A stretch of 64,000 bases of DNA from Paracoccaceae bacterium (GTDB lineage Bacteria > Pseudomonadota > Alphaproteobacteria > Rhodobacterales > Rhodobacteraceae): positions 66,530-130,529 of the forward strand of contig JANREX010000102.1 of NCBI GenBank assembly GCA_030758115.1, given 5' to 3'. The translations under genes were made by a program, and so were the position numbers. Below, one piece after another: positions 35,076 through 44,785 of the stretch (positions are counted from its first letter, which is position 1; each line of letters begins with the position of its first letter). The notes beneath the pieces were generated by a model that was not told where the DNA came from, did not search any database, and saw nothing but the letters and a program-made list of their open reading frames with translations.

Positions 35076-38000
35076 TCAGAAGATCCTCACATCCTCGTCC
35101 ACGATCACGCGCGCCTCGCCCAGGGAATAGACCGCGTAATTGCGTCCCTCGACGATCTCGGTCCCGTCGCGCATGGCCCCGGCCAGCGTCAGGCTGTCAT
35201 CGCTGCCGCCATGGATGGTCAGGCTGCGCTGATCCGGTGACAGGGCAAGGATCTGCGCCTCGGTCAGGGTCAGGGTGCTGTCCTCGGCGAAGGACAGGTC
35301 GATCGCGTCAATCCGCGCCCCGGCGGCGACCGGCCCCGCAAGATCGATGACCGATGTGTTCAGCGCGTCGAAGGCCAGGAAGGTGCCGCTGGCATTGCCC
35401 GCCGTGTCCGTCGCGGTGATCAGAAGGTTCGACCCGTCCGGCAGGTGATCACCGACAAAACTTCCGTCGGATGCGATCATGCCGAAACTGTGCAGCGATT
35501 CACCCAGCGGCGCGATGGGCGTTGCCACATTGGCCACCGGGGTCAGGTCGCCATCGGCCTCGATCTCGGTCAGGGTGATCTGGTCGCCCGTCATCTCGAT
35601 CGAGACAGAGCGGATCCCGGCCGCATCGCGCGTATAGGAGGCCACGATCGGGTTCGTCGGCACATCCGTGTCCACGGTCAGCACCTGTGTCAGGCGGCCG
35701 ATGTTGCCCGCCGCGTCGCGGGCATGCACGACCATGTCCAGCGTGTGATTGCCCTGCGGCACAACCTCGCCCGGAATGAAGGCGCGCCAGTTGCCCGCCG
35801 CATCCACCGTCGCCTGGTAGAACTGGCCCTGGAATTCGACCTGCACCGTGGACCGCTCGGTGACACCGGCAAGCGCCTCCACCTGGCCGGTGACGGCGAA
35901 ACCCGCCTTTGCCTCGTCCAGGTTGATGGTGTTGTCGCCGGTCACGGGGCCGGACAGTTCCAGCAGGTTGAGCCGGGTATCCACACGCACGGATTGGCGG
36001 ATCTCGTCGGTATTATGCGCGCTGTCGGTGGCGACGGCGCGCAACTCGGTGACATATTCGCCGGTGCGGATCTCGGATGGCGCGAAGCGCACGCTCCAGC
36101 GGCCGTCGCCCAGCACGCGCGCCTCATGCTCGACCCCGTCAAGCGTGACCATGACCCGCGATCCGGGTTCGACCTGTCCGGTCACGAACAGCCCGTCATC
36201 GGCATCATCGCCATTGATCACCCCATCCGCCGCCACACCGGTCGAGGTCCAGTTGAAATCGCGCACCTCTGTATCAAGCAGGACCGTGCGATTGGCGGTA
36301 TTGCTGTTGCGCGCGGCATCCGTCGCTGTGGCGGTGACGGCAAGATCGCCCTGTCCTTCGGGCAGGTCTGCTGTCTCGAAACGCACGCGCCACAAGCCGG
36401 CACCATCCACATCGGCCTGTTTCCTGACATCGCCGACCTGAACCCAGACCTCGGCGCCCGGATCGGTGGTGCCGGTGATACGCACCCCCGCCCGACGCTC
36501 GGCATCGTTGATCAGGCCGTTGCGCCCGATCCCCTCGTCGATGGTCACATCGACGACCGTATCCACCCGCACGGTGCGGCTGGCCGTATCCACGTTGCCG
36601 GCCGCATCGCGCGCCGTGACATTGAAGGTGGCGTCATATTCGTCGCGCGCGAAATCACTGCCCGCAAAGCGCACCGACCATGTGCCATCGTCGGCCACGG
36701 TGGCCTGGCGCGTGATCGACCCGAACCGGACCTCGACCTGCGAGTTCCGCTGCGTCGTGCCGCGCAGCACCACGCCATCGTCGGCCGCATCGGCATTGAT
36801 CACGTTGCCCGTCCCAAGCGGCGCGGGGTCGATCGTCAGATGATGCAGCGTGTCCACCTGGATCGCCGCCGTGGCGCGGCCGATATTGCCCACCGCATCC
36901 GAGGTGGTCGCGGTCAGCGTGGCCTCATGCTCGCCCGAACCGGCCGATCCGGCCGGATAGGTGACGCGCCAGGTGCCATCGCCCTGCACCGGCACGGTGC
37001 GGGTGATCGTATCGGTCCCGTTGAACAGGGCCAGCGTCAGCATGTTGCCGGGTGTCGATGTCCCGGTCACGACCAGATCGCCTGCCGCCTCGTCACGGTT
37101 GACGATGCCGTCACCCGCCACAAGCCAGGACTGGATCACGATCGGATCGGGGATCGTGTCGACCCTGACCGTATCGCGGAAGCTTGCGCTGTTGTTGTAG
37201 GCATCGGTGGCCGTGACGGTCACCTCGCGGGTATAGTCGCCCTCGGGCAGTTCATCCGGCGTGAACCGGACGGTCCATTGCCCCTGGTCATTGGCTGTCA
37301 CGCCATGGGTAACCGTGCCGATCACCACAGCGATCCGCGCGCCCGCCTCGCTGGTGCCGGAGATGTCCACGCCATCGCGTTGATCGTCGCCATTCACCAC
37401 ATGTCCGGTCGAGACGGTCCCATCGGTGAATGTCAGGTCGGGCGGTGTCGTGTCGATGGTGACCGAAGGCCCGCTCAGGTCGATCTGCTCGCCACCGGGT
37501 TGCGTGACCTCGACCTCGACGGGATATGTGCCGTCCTGCGGAAAATTGTCACCCTCGAAGACGACCTGCCAGTTTCCATCCTGATCGGGGCGGGTGACGA
37601 TGACCTTGTCCCCGATGGTGACTTCGACTTCGGCGCGGGGATCGGCCGTGCCGCTGATGCCGATGCTCGGGCTGTCGCCGCCGCCCAGGACGATCGGATC
37701 ACGCTCGTTGACGGTGGGCAGACGCGGCCCGGACGGCACCTGCTGGACAGGCCCTTCGGGCTGGGCCGGCACGGGTTGCGGCCCGGGAAGAGGCCCGTCG
37801 CCACCACCGCCACCCAGCAGCGCCCCTGCCGCCACGGTTCCGGCCGCCAGCGCACCAAGGCCACTGGCGGCACCCAGACCGCCGCCGCCAAGCAAGAGCC
37901 CCGCCCCCAGCATGCTGACGTTATCGTCATCGCTGGCCGGGGCCAGGATCTCATCACCGCCAAGGAAAACCAGGTCCTCATGCGGGCTCCACTTGCCCCA

Positions 38001-38336
38001 GACCTCCGTGGGGCCGTATTGCGCATAAAGCACGCCGTCAGCCCCTTCGAGCAGGGTCACCTCGCTGAGATAGCCATCGGCGCTGATGAACAGCCGCGCC
38101 ACCGCGCCCTCATCCTCGGCGAAATAGCCCTTGAGGACGATCACCCGGCCATCGGCCAGCGTGACATGCAGATCAGAGCCGACCTTGTCATAGGTCTTCA
38201 GCTCGAACTGCCTGATATTGAGAGAGACCTCTTCCCCGGCCGATACGTCGATCACCGAGGTGGCAGCACCCGCATCAACCGTGCCGCGCCGCGTTGCACC
38301 CGTGACAGGGCGCACGACAAAATCCATTGTCTTCAT
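35076..38336 (-). CDS. BapA-like adhesin with bacterial Ig-like repeats
   Basis: 1086 residues. Residues 1-140 resemble the BapA/Bap/LapF prefix domain (VSLNIRQFELKTYDKVGSDL). A Gly/Ala-rich hydrophobic linker (about 140-185) and a Pro-rich stretch follow, then about seven Ig-like repeats of 95-100 residues (about 220-925), each with a D-G-x-W-x-V-R-F strand and an A-T-D-x-x-x-N turn. The C-terminal 150 residues (SLTIHGGSDDSLTLAGAM) resemble type I secretion ends, but no RTX nonapeptides are present. Very short for this class. It heads the operon with tolC, ABC and hlyD. Confidence 0.85.
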   Translation of the reverse strand: MKTMDFVVRPVTGATRRGTVDAGAATSVIDVSAGEEVSLNIRQFELKTYDKVGSDLHVTLADGRVIVLKGYFAEDEGAVARLFISADGYLSEVTLLEGADGVLYAQYGPTEVWGKWSPHEDLVFLGGDEILAPASDDDNVSMLGAGLLLGGGGLGAASGLGALAAGTVAAGALLGGGGGDGPLPGPQPVPAQPEGPVQQVPSGPRLPTVNERDPIVLGGGDSPSIGISGTADPRAEVEVTIGDKVIVTRPDQDGNWQVVFEGDNFPQDGTYPVEVEVTQPGGEQIDLSGPSVTIDTTPPDLTFTDGTVSTGHVVNGDDQRDGVDISGTSEAGARIAVVIGTVTHGVTANDQGQWTVRFTPDELPEGDYTREVTVTATDAYNNSASFRDTVRVDTIPDPIVIQSWLVAGDGIVNRDEAAGDLVVTGTSTPGNMLTLALFNGTDTITRTVPVQGDGTWRVTYPAGSAGSGEHEATLTATTSDAVGNIGRATAAIQVDTLHHLTIDPAPLGTGNVINADAADDGVVLRGTTQRNSQVEVRFGSITRQATVADDGTWSVRFAGSDFARDEYDATFNVTARDAAGNVDTASRTVRVDTVVDVTIDEGIGRNGLINDAERRAGVRITGTTDPGAEVWVQVGDVRKQADVDGAGLWRVRFETADLPEGQGDLAVTATATDAARNSNTANRTVLLDTEVRDFNWTSTGVAADGVINGDDADDGLFVTGQVEPGSRVMVTLDGVEHEARVLGDGRWSVRFAPSEIRTGEYVTELRAVATDSAHNTDEIRQSVRVDTRLNLLELSGPVTGDNTINLDEAKAGFAVTGQVEALAGVTERSTVQVEFQGQFYQATVDAAGNWRAFIPGEVVPQGNHTLDMVVHARDAAGNIGRLTQVLTVDTDVPTNPIVASYTRDAAGIRSVSIEMTGDQITLTEIEADGDLTPVANVATPIAPLGESLHSFGMIASDGSFVGDHLPDGSNLLITATDTAGNASGTFLAFDALNTSVIDLAGPVAAGARIDAIDLSFAEDSTLTLTEAQILALSPDQRSLTIHGGSDDSLTLAGAMRDGTEIVEGRNYAVYSLGEARVIVDEDVRIF

Positions 38337-38526
38337 GTTATCACCGCTCTACTCGTTACCGCCGATTGACCCGGCTTTTGTACTACTTGGCTGACAGCAT
38401 AGGCGTTTCGCCGCCCTCTTGCTAGAGTCTTTTTGGCCACACACCCCCAGATAGGGGCCGTGCTCCCAGATATTGTGGCGATCTGCTGCGGTTTTTGCGT
38501 GGCTTGTGCGTCAGGACATCCGCCGC

Positions 38527-39366
38527 CTAGCCTGCAAGGAACGGGGCCGCCCGCATGGTGTCGGGAACAGGCGCCCCCAGCCGGGACAGGATCGTCGGCG
38601 CCAGTTGCAACTGGTCCAGCAGGGTATCAGGCGCCGGACCGCGGGCCGGACCGAAATAATAAAGCGCCACATCCCGCTGCAGATCCGTGTTGCCGCCGTG
38701 ATGGCCACGCGCATCCTGGCCATGATCGGCGGTCACGATCACCTCATATCCCATGGCCAGCCATTTCGGAATGAACGGGGCCAGCATCTCGTCCATGACC
38801 GCGCAGGCGTGATCCATCTCCTGGCAGTCGTGGTAGAAACGGTGCCCCATGCTGTCCAGCGTGCAGGTATGCAGGATGCCGTAATCCAGCCCGTGGCGCG
38901 CGCAGAGCATGGTCAGCGTGGCGAAGAGATCCACATCCGAGGGGGTCATCTGGTTGATCAGCCCATAGCCTGTCATCGTGTGAAACCGGCCATGGTTGAT
39001 CGTGGCGCTGTCCGGTTCGTCATATTCGATATCGCGCACCAGGTCGAAAGGCGCGCGGTTGAAGAATTCGGACCAGAAGGAATGCGTGACCGCCCCCGTG
39101 ATCCCCCCCGCCGCGCGCACCTGCGAGAACACGTCAGGCTGCGACAGGCGGAAGACATTGCCATTGCCCGTGCAGCCGTGCTCCTGCGGGGTCACGCCCG
39201 TGTGGATCGAGGCATAGCAACTGGCCGAGATCGAGGGCAGCACCGACCGCATGACCCAGGTCTGCGCCTGCCCCGCTTCGACCCAGCCTTCGAGATTGCC
39301 GAACAGCCGCCGCCAATTTCGCAGCGGCACACCATCGAGAATGATCAGAAGAAGCTTGTTTTGCAT
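38527..39366 (-). CDS. Alkaline phosphatase superfamily metalloenzyme (NPP-like)
   Basis: 279 residues. The N-terminus LLLIILDGVPLRNWRR holds a metal-binding Asp, PSISASCYASIHTG contains the nucleophile region, and VTADHGQDARGHHGG carries the second metal set. It resembles nucleotide pyrophosphatase/phosphodiesterase and phosphonoacetate hydrolase relatives; no signal peptide is visible, so it acts in the cytosol. It follows the peptide-type ABC genes with a 126-base gap filled by a large inverted repeat. Substrate unknown; perhaps what the importer brings in. Confidence 0.78.
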   Translation of the reverse strand: MQNKLLLIILDGVPLRNWRRLFGNLEGWVEAGQAQTWVMRSVLPSISASCYASIHTGVTPQEHGCTGNGNVFRLSQPDVFSQVRAAGGITGAVTHSFWSEFFNRAPFDLVRDIEYDEPDSATINHGRFHTMTGYGLINQMTPSDVDLFATLTMLCARHGLDYGILHTCTLDSMGHRFYHDCQEMDHACAVMDEMLAPFIPKWLAMGYEVIVTADHGQDARGHHGGNTDLQRDVALYYFGPARGPAPDTLLDQLQLAPTILSRLGAPVPDTMRAAPFLAG

Positions 39367-39409
39367 CGGGTCTTCTCTTGCAGGCCGCGTAGGCGCGGCG
39401 GATGGAGGA

Positions 39410-39486
39410 GCCTCCGGCGGGGATATTTGTTGCAAGAAGAAGCGGTCCCCGGATTTCTTCTTGCCCGAAATATCCCCGCCGGAGGC
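39410..39486. repeat. Large inverted repeat made of two copies of the 22-bp motif
   Basis: Copy 6 (39421-39442, minus) and copy 7 (39454-39475, plus) of the dispersed motif face each other, and both are extended by the same 11 bases (CCGCCGGAGGC on the copy's 3' side). Arms are near identical, differing at the three variable positions (GTT against CGG) and the outermost base. The loop is 11 bases. It fills the gap between the ABC ATPase stop and the phosphatase start. Confidence 0.75.
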
Positions 39487-39492
39487 GGAATT

Positions 39493-41130
39493 CTAATGCC
39501 CTGCGCTTTCCATCTTGCGATGCGCGATGACCTTCTCCAGCCAGCCCAGCTCCATCTCGGGGACCGAGGACAGCAGCAGGTCGGTATAGTCGTCGAAAGG
39601 CGGCGCCAGGACCTGGCTCTTGGGGCCGTAACGCACAACGCGGCCGCGATACATCACGGCGATGCTGTCGGCGATGGCGCGCACCGTGGCCAGGTCATGG
39701 GTGATGAACAGATAGGCCACGCCTTCGGATTTCTGCAGGTTCAGCAACAGCTTGAGGATACCATCCGCAACCAGCGGATCCAGCGCCGATGTCACCTCGT
39801 CGCAGATGATCAGGCGCGGGTTCGCCGCCAGCGCGCGCGCGATGCAGACACGCTGCTTCTGCCCGCCGGACAGTTCGGCCGGATAGCGGTCGACAAATCC
39901 CTTGCCCATCTCGATCGCGTCCAGAAGTTCGGCCACGCGCGCCTGTTTCGCAGCGCCCTTGAGGCCGAAGTAGAATTCCAGCGGCCGCCCGATGATCGTG
40001 CCCACGGTCTGGCGCGGGTTCATCGCCACATCGGCCATCTGGTAGATCATCTGCACCTCGCGCAGATCCTCGCGCGACCGGCCCGCCAGATCGGCAGAAA
40101 GCGACCGGTCCGCAAAGGTGATCTGCCCCTCGGAGGGCGGCAGGAGCCCGGTGATCACGCGGGCCAGCGTCGACTTGCCCGATCCGCTTTCGCCCACCAC
40201 CGCAAGGGTCTGGCCGCGATGCACCTCGACATTGACATCATGCAGCACGTCGAAGGCCGTGCCGCGATAGCGTGCGGTCACATGTTCCACGCGCAGCACC
40301 GGGTCGTCCGACGGCGCCTTCTCCTCGTGCTCGATCGAGCGGACCGAGACCAGCGCCCGGGTATAATCCTCGCGCGGGGCGGTGATGATCTGCTCGGTCG
40401 TGCCGTATTCCACCATATGCCCGCCCTTGAGCACCATGATATCGTCGCTGACCTGCGCCACGACCGCGAGGTCATGGGTGATGTAGAGCGCCGCCACACC
40501 GGTTTCGCGGATCGCATCCTTGATCGCGGCCAGAACGTCGATCTGCGTGGTCACATCCAGCGCCGTCGTCGGTTCATCGAAGATCACGAGGTCCGGTTGC
40601 GGACACAGCGCCAGCGCGGTCATCGCGCGTTGCAACTGTCCGCCCGACACCTGGTGCGGGTAGCGCGTGCCGAAGGTTTCGGGATCCGGCAGGCCAAGGG
40701 TCGCGAACAGTCTGACGGCGCGCGCCTCGGCCTCGGACCGGCTGGCGCGGCCATGCTCCAGCGTCGCCTCGATCACCTGTTCCATGATCCGCTTGGCCGG
40801 ATTGAAGGCCGCGGCGGCGGATTGCGCCACATAGGTCACCTCGGCCCCGCGCAGCGCGCGCAGGCCGCGCACGCCCAGTTGCAGGATGTCGCGCCCGTTC
40901 ACCAGGACCTCGCCGCCGGTGATGCGCACACCACCACGCCCATAGGCCATGGCCGACAGCCCGATGGTGGACTTGCCCGCGCCGCTTTCCCCGATCAGGC
41001 CCAGCACCCGGCCCTTTTCCAGCGCGAAGGACACGCCCTCGACGATCGTGATCTCCTGGGGGGGTTCCCCCGGCGGATAGGCGGTCGCCTCGATCTTCAG
41101 ATCCGTGACCTTCAGCAAGGGATCAGCCAC
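39493..41130 (-). CDS. Dipeptide-type ABC transporter ATPase, two fused domains (DppD-DppF)
   Basis: 545 residues with two complete nucleotide-binding domains: Walker [10 protein letters not shown] and GESGSGKST, signatures VSGGQLQR and LSGGQKQR, Walker [13 protein letters not shown] and [12 protein letters not shown]. Such fused ATPases energise peptide, nickel or opine importers. The start is GTG at 41130, overlapping the DppC-like gene by 8 bases. Followed downstream by the phosphatase-like gene. Confidence 0.94.
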   Translation of the reverse strand: MADPLLKVTDLKIEATAYPPGEPPQEITIVEGVSFALEKGRVLGLIGESGAGKSTIGLSAMAYGRGGVRITGGEVLVNGRDILQLGVRGLRALRGAEVTYVAQSAAAAFNPAKRIMEQVIEATLEHGRASRSEAEARAVRLFATLGLPDPETFGTRYPHQVSGGQLQRAMTALALCPQPDLVIFDEPTTALDVTTQIDVLAAIKDAIRETGVAALYITHDLAVVAQVSDDIMVLKGGHMVEYGTTEQIITAPREDYTRALVSVRSIEHEEKAPSDDPVLRVEHVTARYRGTAFDVLHDVNVEVHRGQTLAVVGESGSGKSTLARVITGLLPPSEGQITFADRSLSADLAGRSREDLREVQMIYQMADVAMNPRQTVGTIIGRPLEFYFGLKGAAKQARVAELLDAIEMGKGFVDRYPAELSGGQKQRVCIARALAANPRLIICDEVTSALDPLVADGILKLLLNLQKSEGVAYLFITHDLATVRAIADSIAVMYRGRVVRYGPKSQVLAPPFDDYTDLLLSSVPEMELGWLEKVIAHRKMESAGH

Positions 41131-41938
41131 CGCGCCCCCCTTTCACACTTGTGGTGCGGTTGAGGATCCAGTCCGCCACCAGATTGACCGAGATCGCCAG
41201 CGTCGCGATGGCAAAGGCCGGGATCAGCGCCGCGGGAATGCCATAGACGATGCCTTCCTTGTTTTCCTTCACGATGCCGCCCCAGTCTGCCAGCGGCGGT
41301 TGCACGCCCAGGCCAAGGAAGGACAGGGTCGAGATGAAGAGCACCATGAAGATGAAACGCAGGCCCATCTCGGCCACCAGGGGCGACAGCGCATTGGGAA
41401 GGACTTCGCTGAAGATGACCCAGCCACGGCCCTCGCCGCGCAGGCGCGCGGCCTCGACATAGTCCATCACCGTGATGTCCACGGCGACGGCCCGCGACAG
41501 GCGGAAGACACGCGTGGAATCGAGGATGCCCATGACCAGGATCAGCACAGGCACCGTGACCGGCATGACCGACAGCACGACCAGCGCGAAGATCAGCGAG
41601 GGGATCGCCATCATCAGGTCGACGAAGCGCGACAGCACCTGGTCCAGCCATCCGCCGGCGACCGCAGCCGTGAAGCCCAGCACGGACCCCACGGAAAAGG
41701 ACAGCAAGGTGCCCATGGTGGCGATGAAGATCGTGGTCTGCCCGCCGTAGATCATGCGCGACAGAAGATCCCGCCCGATGTTGTCGGTGCCCAGCCAATG
41801 ATCCGCAGAGACCGGATCCCATACGCCGCCCACGATTTCCGCCATGCCGTAAGGGGCGATCAGGTCGGCGAAGATCGCGGCCAGAAAATAGAGCGCGGTG
41901 AAGAACAGGCCGATGGCGGCGGAAACGGGCATTCTCAT
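41123..41938 (-). CDS. Dipeptide-type ABC transporter permease (DppC-like)
   Basis: 271 residues with six membrane segments and the BPD-type EAA loop DYVEAARLRGEGRGWVIFSE. The preceding motif HWLGTDNIGRDLLSRMIYG is characteristic of DppC/OppC. It pairs with the DppB-like protein. Its start overlaps that gene's stop by 4 bases. Confidence 0.93.
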   Translation of the reverse strand: MRMPVSAAIGLFFTALYFLAAIFADLIAPYGMAEIVGGVWDPVSADHWLGTDNIGRDLLSRMIYGGQTTIFIATMGTLLSFSVGSVLGFTAAVAGGWLDQVLSRFVDLMMAIPSLIFALVVLSVMPVTVPVLILVMGILDSTRVFRLSRAVAVDITVMDYVEAARLRGEGRGWVIFSEVLPNALSPLVAEMGLRFIFMVLFISTLSFLGLGVQPPLADWGGIVKENKEGIVYGIPAALIPAFAIATLAISVNLVADWILNRTTSVKGGRGG

Positions 41939-42891
41939 TTCGGGTGCCTCAGCCTCGGGTTTGCCAGGATGGACATCACATCGGCCAGAAGGTTCATGCC
42001 GATGTAGACGGCCGCGAACACAAGCCCGCAGGCCTGCACCACCGGCACGTCGCGCTTGGCCACGTGGTCCACAAGGTATTGCCCCATGCCGGGGTAGACG
42101 AAGACAACCTCGACCACGACGACGCCCACGACCAGGTAGGCAAGGTTCAGCATCACCACGTTGATCACGGGTGCGATGGCGTTGGGAAAGGCATGGCGCG
42201 CGATCACCGCGAAGCCGCCCAACCCCTTGAGTTCGGCCGTCTCGATATAGGCCGATTGCATGACGTTCAGGATCGCCGCGCGGGTCATCCGCATCATGTG
42301 TCCCAGAATTGTCAGTGTCAGGACGATGATGGGCAACGCGATCGCGTTCAGCTTCTCACCCAGCGACATCGAGTCGTAGACCGTCGAGATCGACGGAAAC
42401 ACCCGGTATTGCACGGCAAGAAAGAAGACCGCGATATATCCCAGAAGGAATTCGGGCACCGACACCGTGGCAAGCGTGGTTCCGGAAATCAGCTTGTCGG
42501 GCCAGCGGCCCTGGTAGCGCACCGCGACAAGGCCCAGCAGGATGGCCGTCGGCACGGCGATCAGCGCGGTCCAGAAAGCCAGGAACAGCGTGTTCCAAAG
42601 ACGCCCGCCCATCGCGGTTGCGATGTCGCGCCCATTGGTCAGCGAGGTTCCCAGATCCCCCGTCAGCACACCGCCAAGCCAGGCGAAATAACGCGCCACG
42701 GGTGGTTCGTTCAGACCCAGTTCCGCGCGCAGGTTCGCCAGCGATTGCGGCGTCGCGGCCTGTCCGAGGATGGATTGGGCCACGTCCCCGGGCAGGATCT
42801 GCGTCCCGACGAAGATAAGGACCGAGGCCGCCCAAAGGAGAAGGATGCCCAGCGCGACGCGCTGGGCAACCAGTTTCAGGATAGGATGCAC
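41935..42891 (-). CDS. Dipeptide-type ABC transporter permease (DppB-like)
   Basis: 318 residues with six membrane segments. The N-terminus (VAQRVALGILLLWAASVLIF then LPGDVAQSILG) and the EAA loop AYIETAELKGLGGFAVIARH mark the DppB/OppB family. It starts 10 bases after the solute-binding protein stop codon. Confidence 0.93.
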   Translation of the reverse strand: MHPILKLVAQRVALGILLLWAASVLIFVGTQILPGDVAQSILGQAATPQSLANLRAELGLNEPPVARYFAWLGGVLTGDLGTSLTNGRDIATAMGGRLWNTLFLAFWTALIAVPTAILLGLVAVRYQGRWPDKLISGTTLATVSVPEFLLGYIAVFFLAVQYRVFPSISTVYDSMSLGEKLNAIALPIIVLTLTILGHMMRMTRAAILNVMQSAYIETAELKGLGGFAVIARHAFPNAIAPVINVVMLNLAYLVVGVVVVEVVFVYPGMGQYLVDHVAKRDVPVVQACGLVFAAVYIGMNLLADVMSILANPRLRHPK

Positions 42892-42901
42892 AGGCGCGCC
42901 C

Positions 42902-44509
42902 TCAGGCCGTCAGCCAGACCTTGAGGCCTGCGATCCCGCTCATCATCTCGCCACCGGGGTCGGCGACAAAGCCCTGCACATTGGGGCCATGCGCGTCGAT
43001 GAAGTCGTTGAACATCGGGCAGATCAGCCCGCCTTCATCGTGCAGGATGCGTGCCATCTCGGCATACATGCCCTTGCGCTTGGTGGTATCCAGTTCCGCG
43101 CGCGCCGCCAGCAGCAGGCTGTCGAAACTGTCGTTGAAGAACCGCGTGTCGTTCCAGTCGGCGCCCGAATAGTAGGCGGTGGAATACATCTGGTCCTGCA
43201 CCGGACGCCCACCCCAGTAGGATGCGCTGAAGGGCTGCTTGTTCCAGACTTCGGACCAGTAACCGTCACCGGGCTCGCGCTTGATCTCGAGCGGGATGCC
43301 CGCCTTCGAGGCCGACTGCTGGAAGAGCTGCGATGCATCGACCGCGCCGGGGAAGGCCACGTCAGAGGTGCGCAGCACGATCGGCGTGCCGTCATGGCCC
43401 GACTTCTTGTAGTGGAAGGCGGCCTTGTCGGGATCAAAGGCGCGCTGCGGGATGCTGTCATCGAACAGCGGATAGGCGCCGTTGATCGGGATATCGTTCC
43501 CGATGGTGCCATAGCCTGCAAGGATCTTGTCCACCATTTCCTGACGGTCGATGGCATATTTCAGCGCCAGCCGCAGGTCGTTGTTGTCGAAGGGTGCGGT
43601 GTTGCAATGCATGATGAACACGTAATGCCCACGGCCGCCCGCATTCGCGACAGTCACGCCCGGCGCGCGCGCCAGAAGGCTGGCGGTGCGCGGCTCGACC
43701 CGGTTGACCAGATTGACCTGCCCCGACTGGAGCGCGGCCATGCGCGCGGTCGGATCGTTGATCACCAGCACCTCGATCTGGTCGACATGGCCCCGGTTCG
43801 CGCTGTCCCAGTAATTCGGGTTGCGCTCGAACACGTGGCGCACGCCCGGCTCGTCGGATTTCAGCACATAGGCCCCCGAGAAGGTGGCGTCAGCCGGTGC
43901 ATCCTTGCCGCCATTGGGCTGGATCATCAGGTGATAGTCAGCCATCAGGTAAGGCAGGTCGGCATTGGCCGTGGCCAGCGTCACGGCCACATAGTCGCCA
44001 TCGACCTTCATGGATTCGATGCCCTTCATGATGCCCAGGGCACCCGACTTGGCATTCTCGTCGCTGTGCCGCTCAAGCGTGGCCAGAACGTCGGCGGGGG
44101 TCAGGTCCTTGCCATTGTGGAAGGTGATCCCCTTGCGGATCTTGAACATCCAGGTCTTGGCATCGGCGCTGCTTTCGACAGCCTCGGCCACGCGCATTTC
44201 AAGGTCGCCCGTGGGGGTCACTTCGACCAGCGTTTCCGCCGCAGCGTTCAGGTTGAAATAGGGGACCTGCGACGCGGCCAGTGCGGGATCCATGCTGTTG
44301 GTGGATTCACCGCCCTGAAGGCCGACCTTCAGGATGCCACCCTTGACGGGACCCGCGGCCTGCACGGCCTCGGCGTAGAATGTTCCGGCCATGGCCGCGC
44401 TGACACCCAATGCGCCCATGCGACCCATGAACTCGCGCCGCGACATGCGGCCGAGGCCCGCGCGCAGCTTGAAATAATCAATCTGGTTCTTGTCGATCTT
44501 ACCGGTCAT
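42902..44509 (-). CDS. ABC transporter solute-binding protein, Tat-exported, peptide type
   Basis: 535 residues. A twin-arginine signal (MSRREFMGRMGALGVSAAMA) lies about residue 22 onward. The mature part is a family 5 (SBP_bac_5) receptor with ANPNYWDSANRGHVDQIEVL-like RNPNYWDSANRGHVDQIEVL and LRLALKYAIDRQEMV. Tat export implies folding in the cytosol before transport. The start at 44509 has GGGAGA about 6 bases upstream; an in-frame ATG lies two codons earlier. First gene of SBP-dppB-dppC-dppDF-phosphatase. Confidence 0.9.
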   Translation of the reverse strand: MTGKIDKNQIDYFKLRAGLGRMSRREFMGRMGALGVSAAMAGTFYAEAVQAAGPVKGGILKVGLQGGESTNSMDPALAASQVPYFNLNAAAETLVEVTPTGDLEMRVAEAVESSADAKTWMFKIRKGITFHNGKDLTPADVLATLERHSDENAKSGALGIMKGIESMKVDGDYVAVTLATANADLPYLMADYHLMIQPNGGKDAPADATFSGAYVLKSDEPGVRHVFERNPNYWDSANRGHVDQIEVLVINDPTARMAALQSGQVNLVNRVEPRTASLLARAPGVTVANAGGRGHYVFIMHCNTAPFDNNDLRLALKYAIDRQEMVDKILAGYGTIGNDIPINGAYPLFDDSIPQRAFDPDKAAFHYKKSGHDGTPIVLRTSDVAFPGAVDASQLFQQSASKAGIPLEIKREPGDGYWSEVWNKQPFSASYWGGRPVQDQMYSTAYYSGADWNDTRFFNDSFDSLLLAARAELDTTKRKGMYAEMARILHDEGGLICPMFNDFIDAHGPNVQGFVADPGGEMMSGIAGLKVWLTA

Positions 44510-44643
44510 TTCCATCTCCCTGTTGGCATCCGGTCGCTTGGCGCGATCCTTTTTGACCTTGCTATCCCGCAGCAGCCTTGCGCCTGCCTTGGGTTCCTTT
44601 CGGGGCCGGTCCGCCTTGCGACGTGACCCGCCCGTCCCGGGTT

Positions 44644-44661
44644 GTTGACTCACGAGTCAAC
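44644..44661. promoter_or_regulatory. Operator-like palindrome before the peptide importer
   Basis: GTTGACTCACGAGTCAAC has perfect 8-bp arms around a 2-base centre, the size typical of TetR or GntR operators. It lies 135 bases upstream of the solute-binding protein gene and 123 bases beyond the CocE stop codon, in a 276-base gap with no other feature seen. No TetR gene is in the window. Confidence 0.5.
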
Positions 44662-44785
44662 TTTGCCCATCGCGCCCCAGTGTTCAACCAAAAAAGCGTC
44701 TGACTGCGACAGATGCGTGACAGAGACGACATCGGCGGCAACAAAGGGGCTAAAATCCGCTATCCGACAGGGCCAGTCTAACCAC

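Noticed and set aside
31418-38369. Very long open frames on the plus strand opposite the secretion operon (760 and 974 codons)
   Set aside because: They are antisense shadows from GC-rich codon bias; the translations are His/Arg/Gln-rich with no known domain, while the minus strand gives complete domains.
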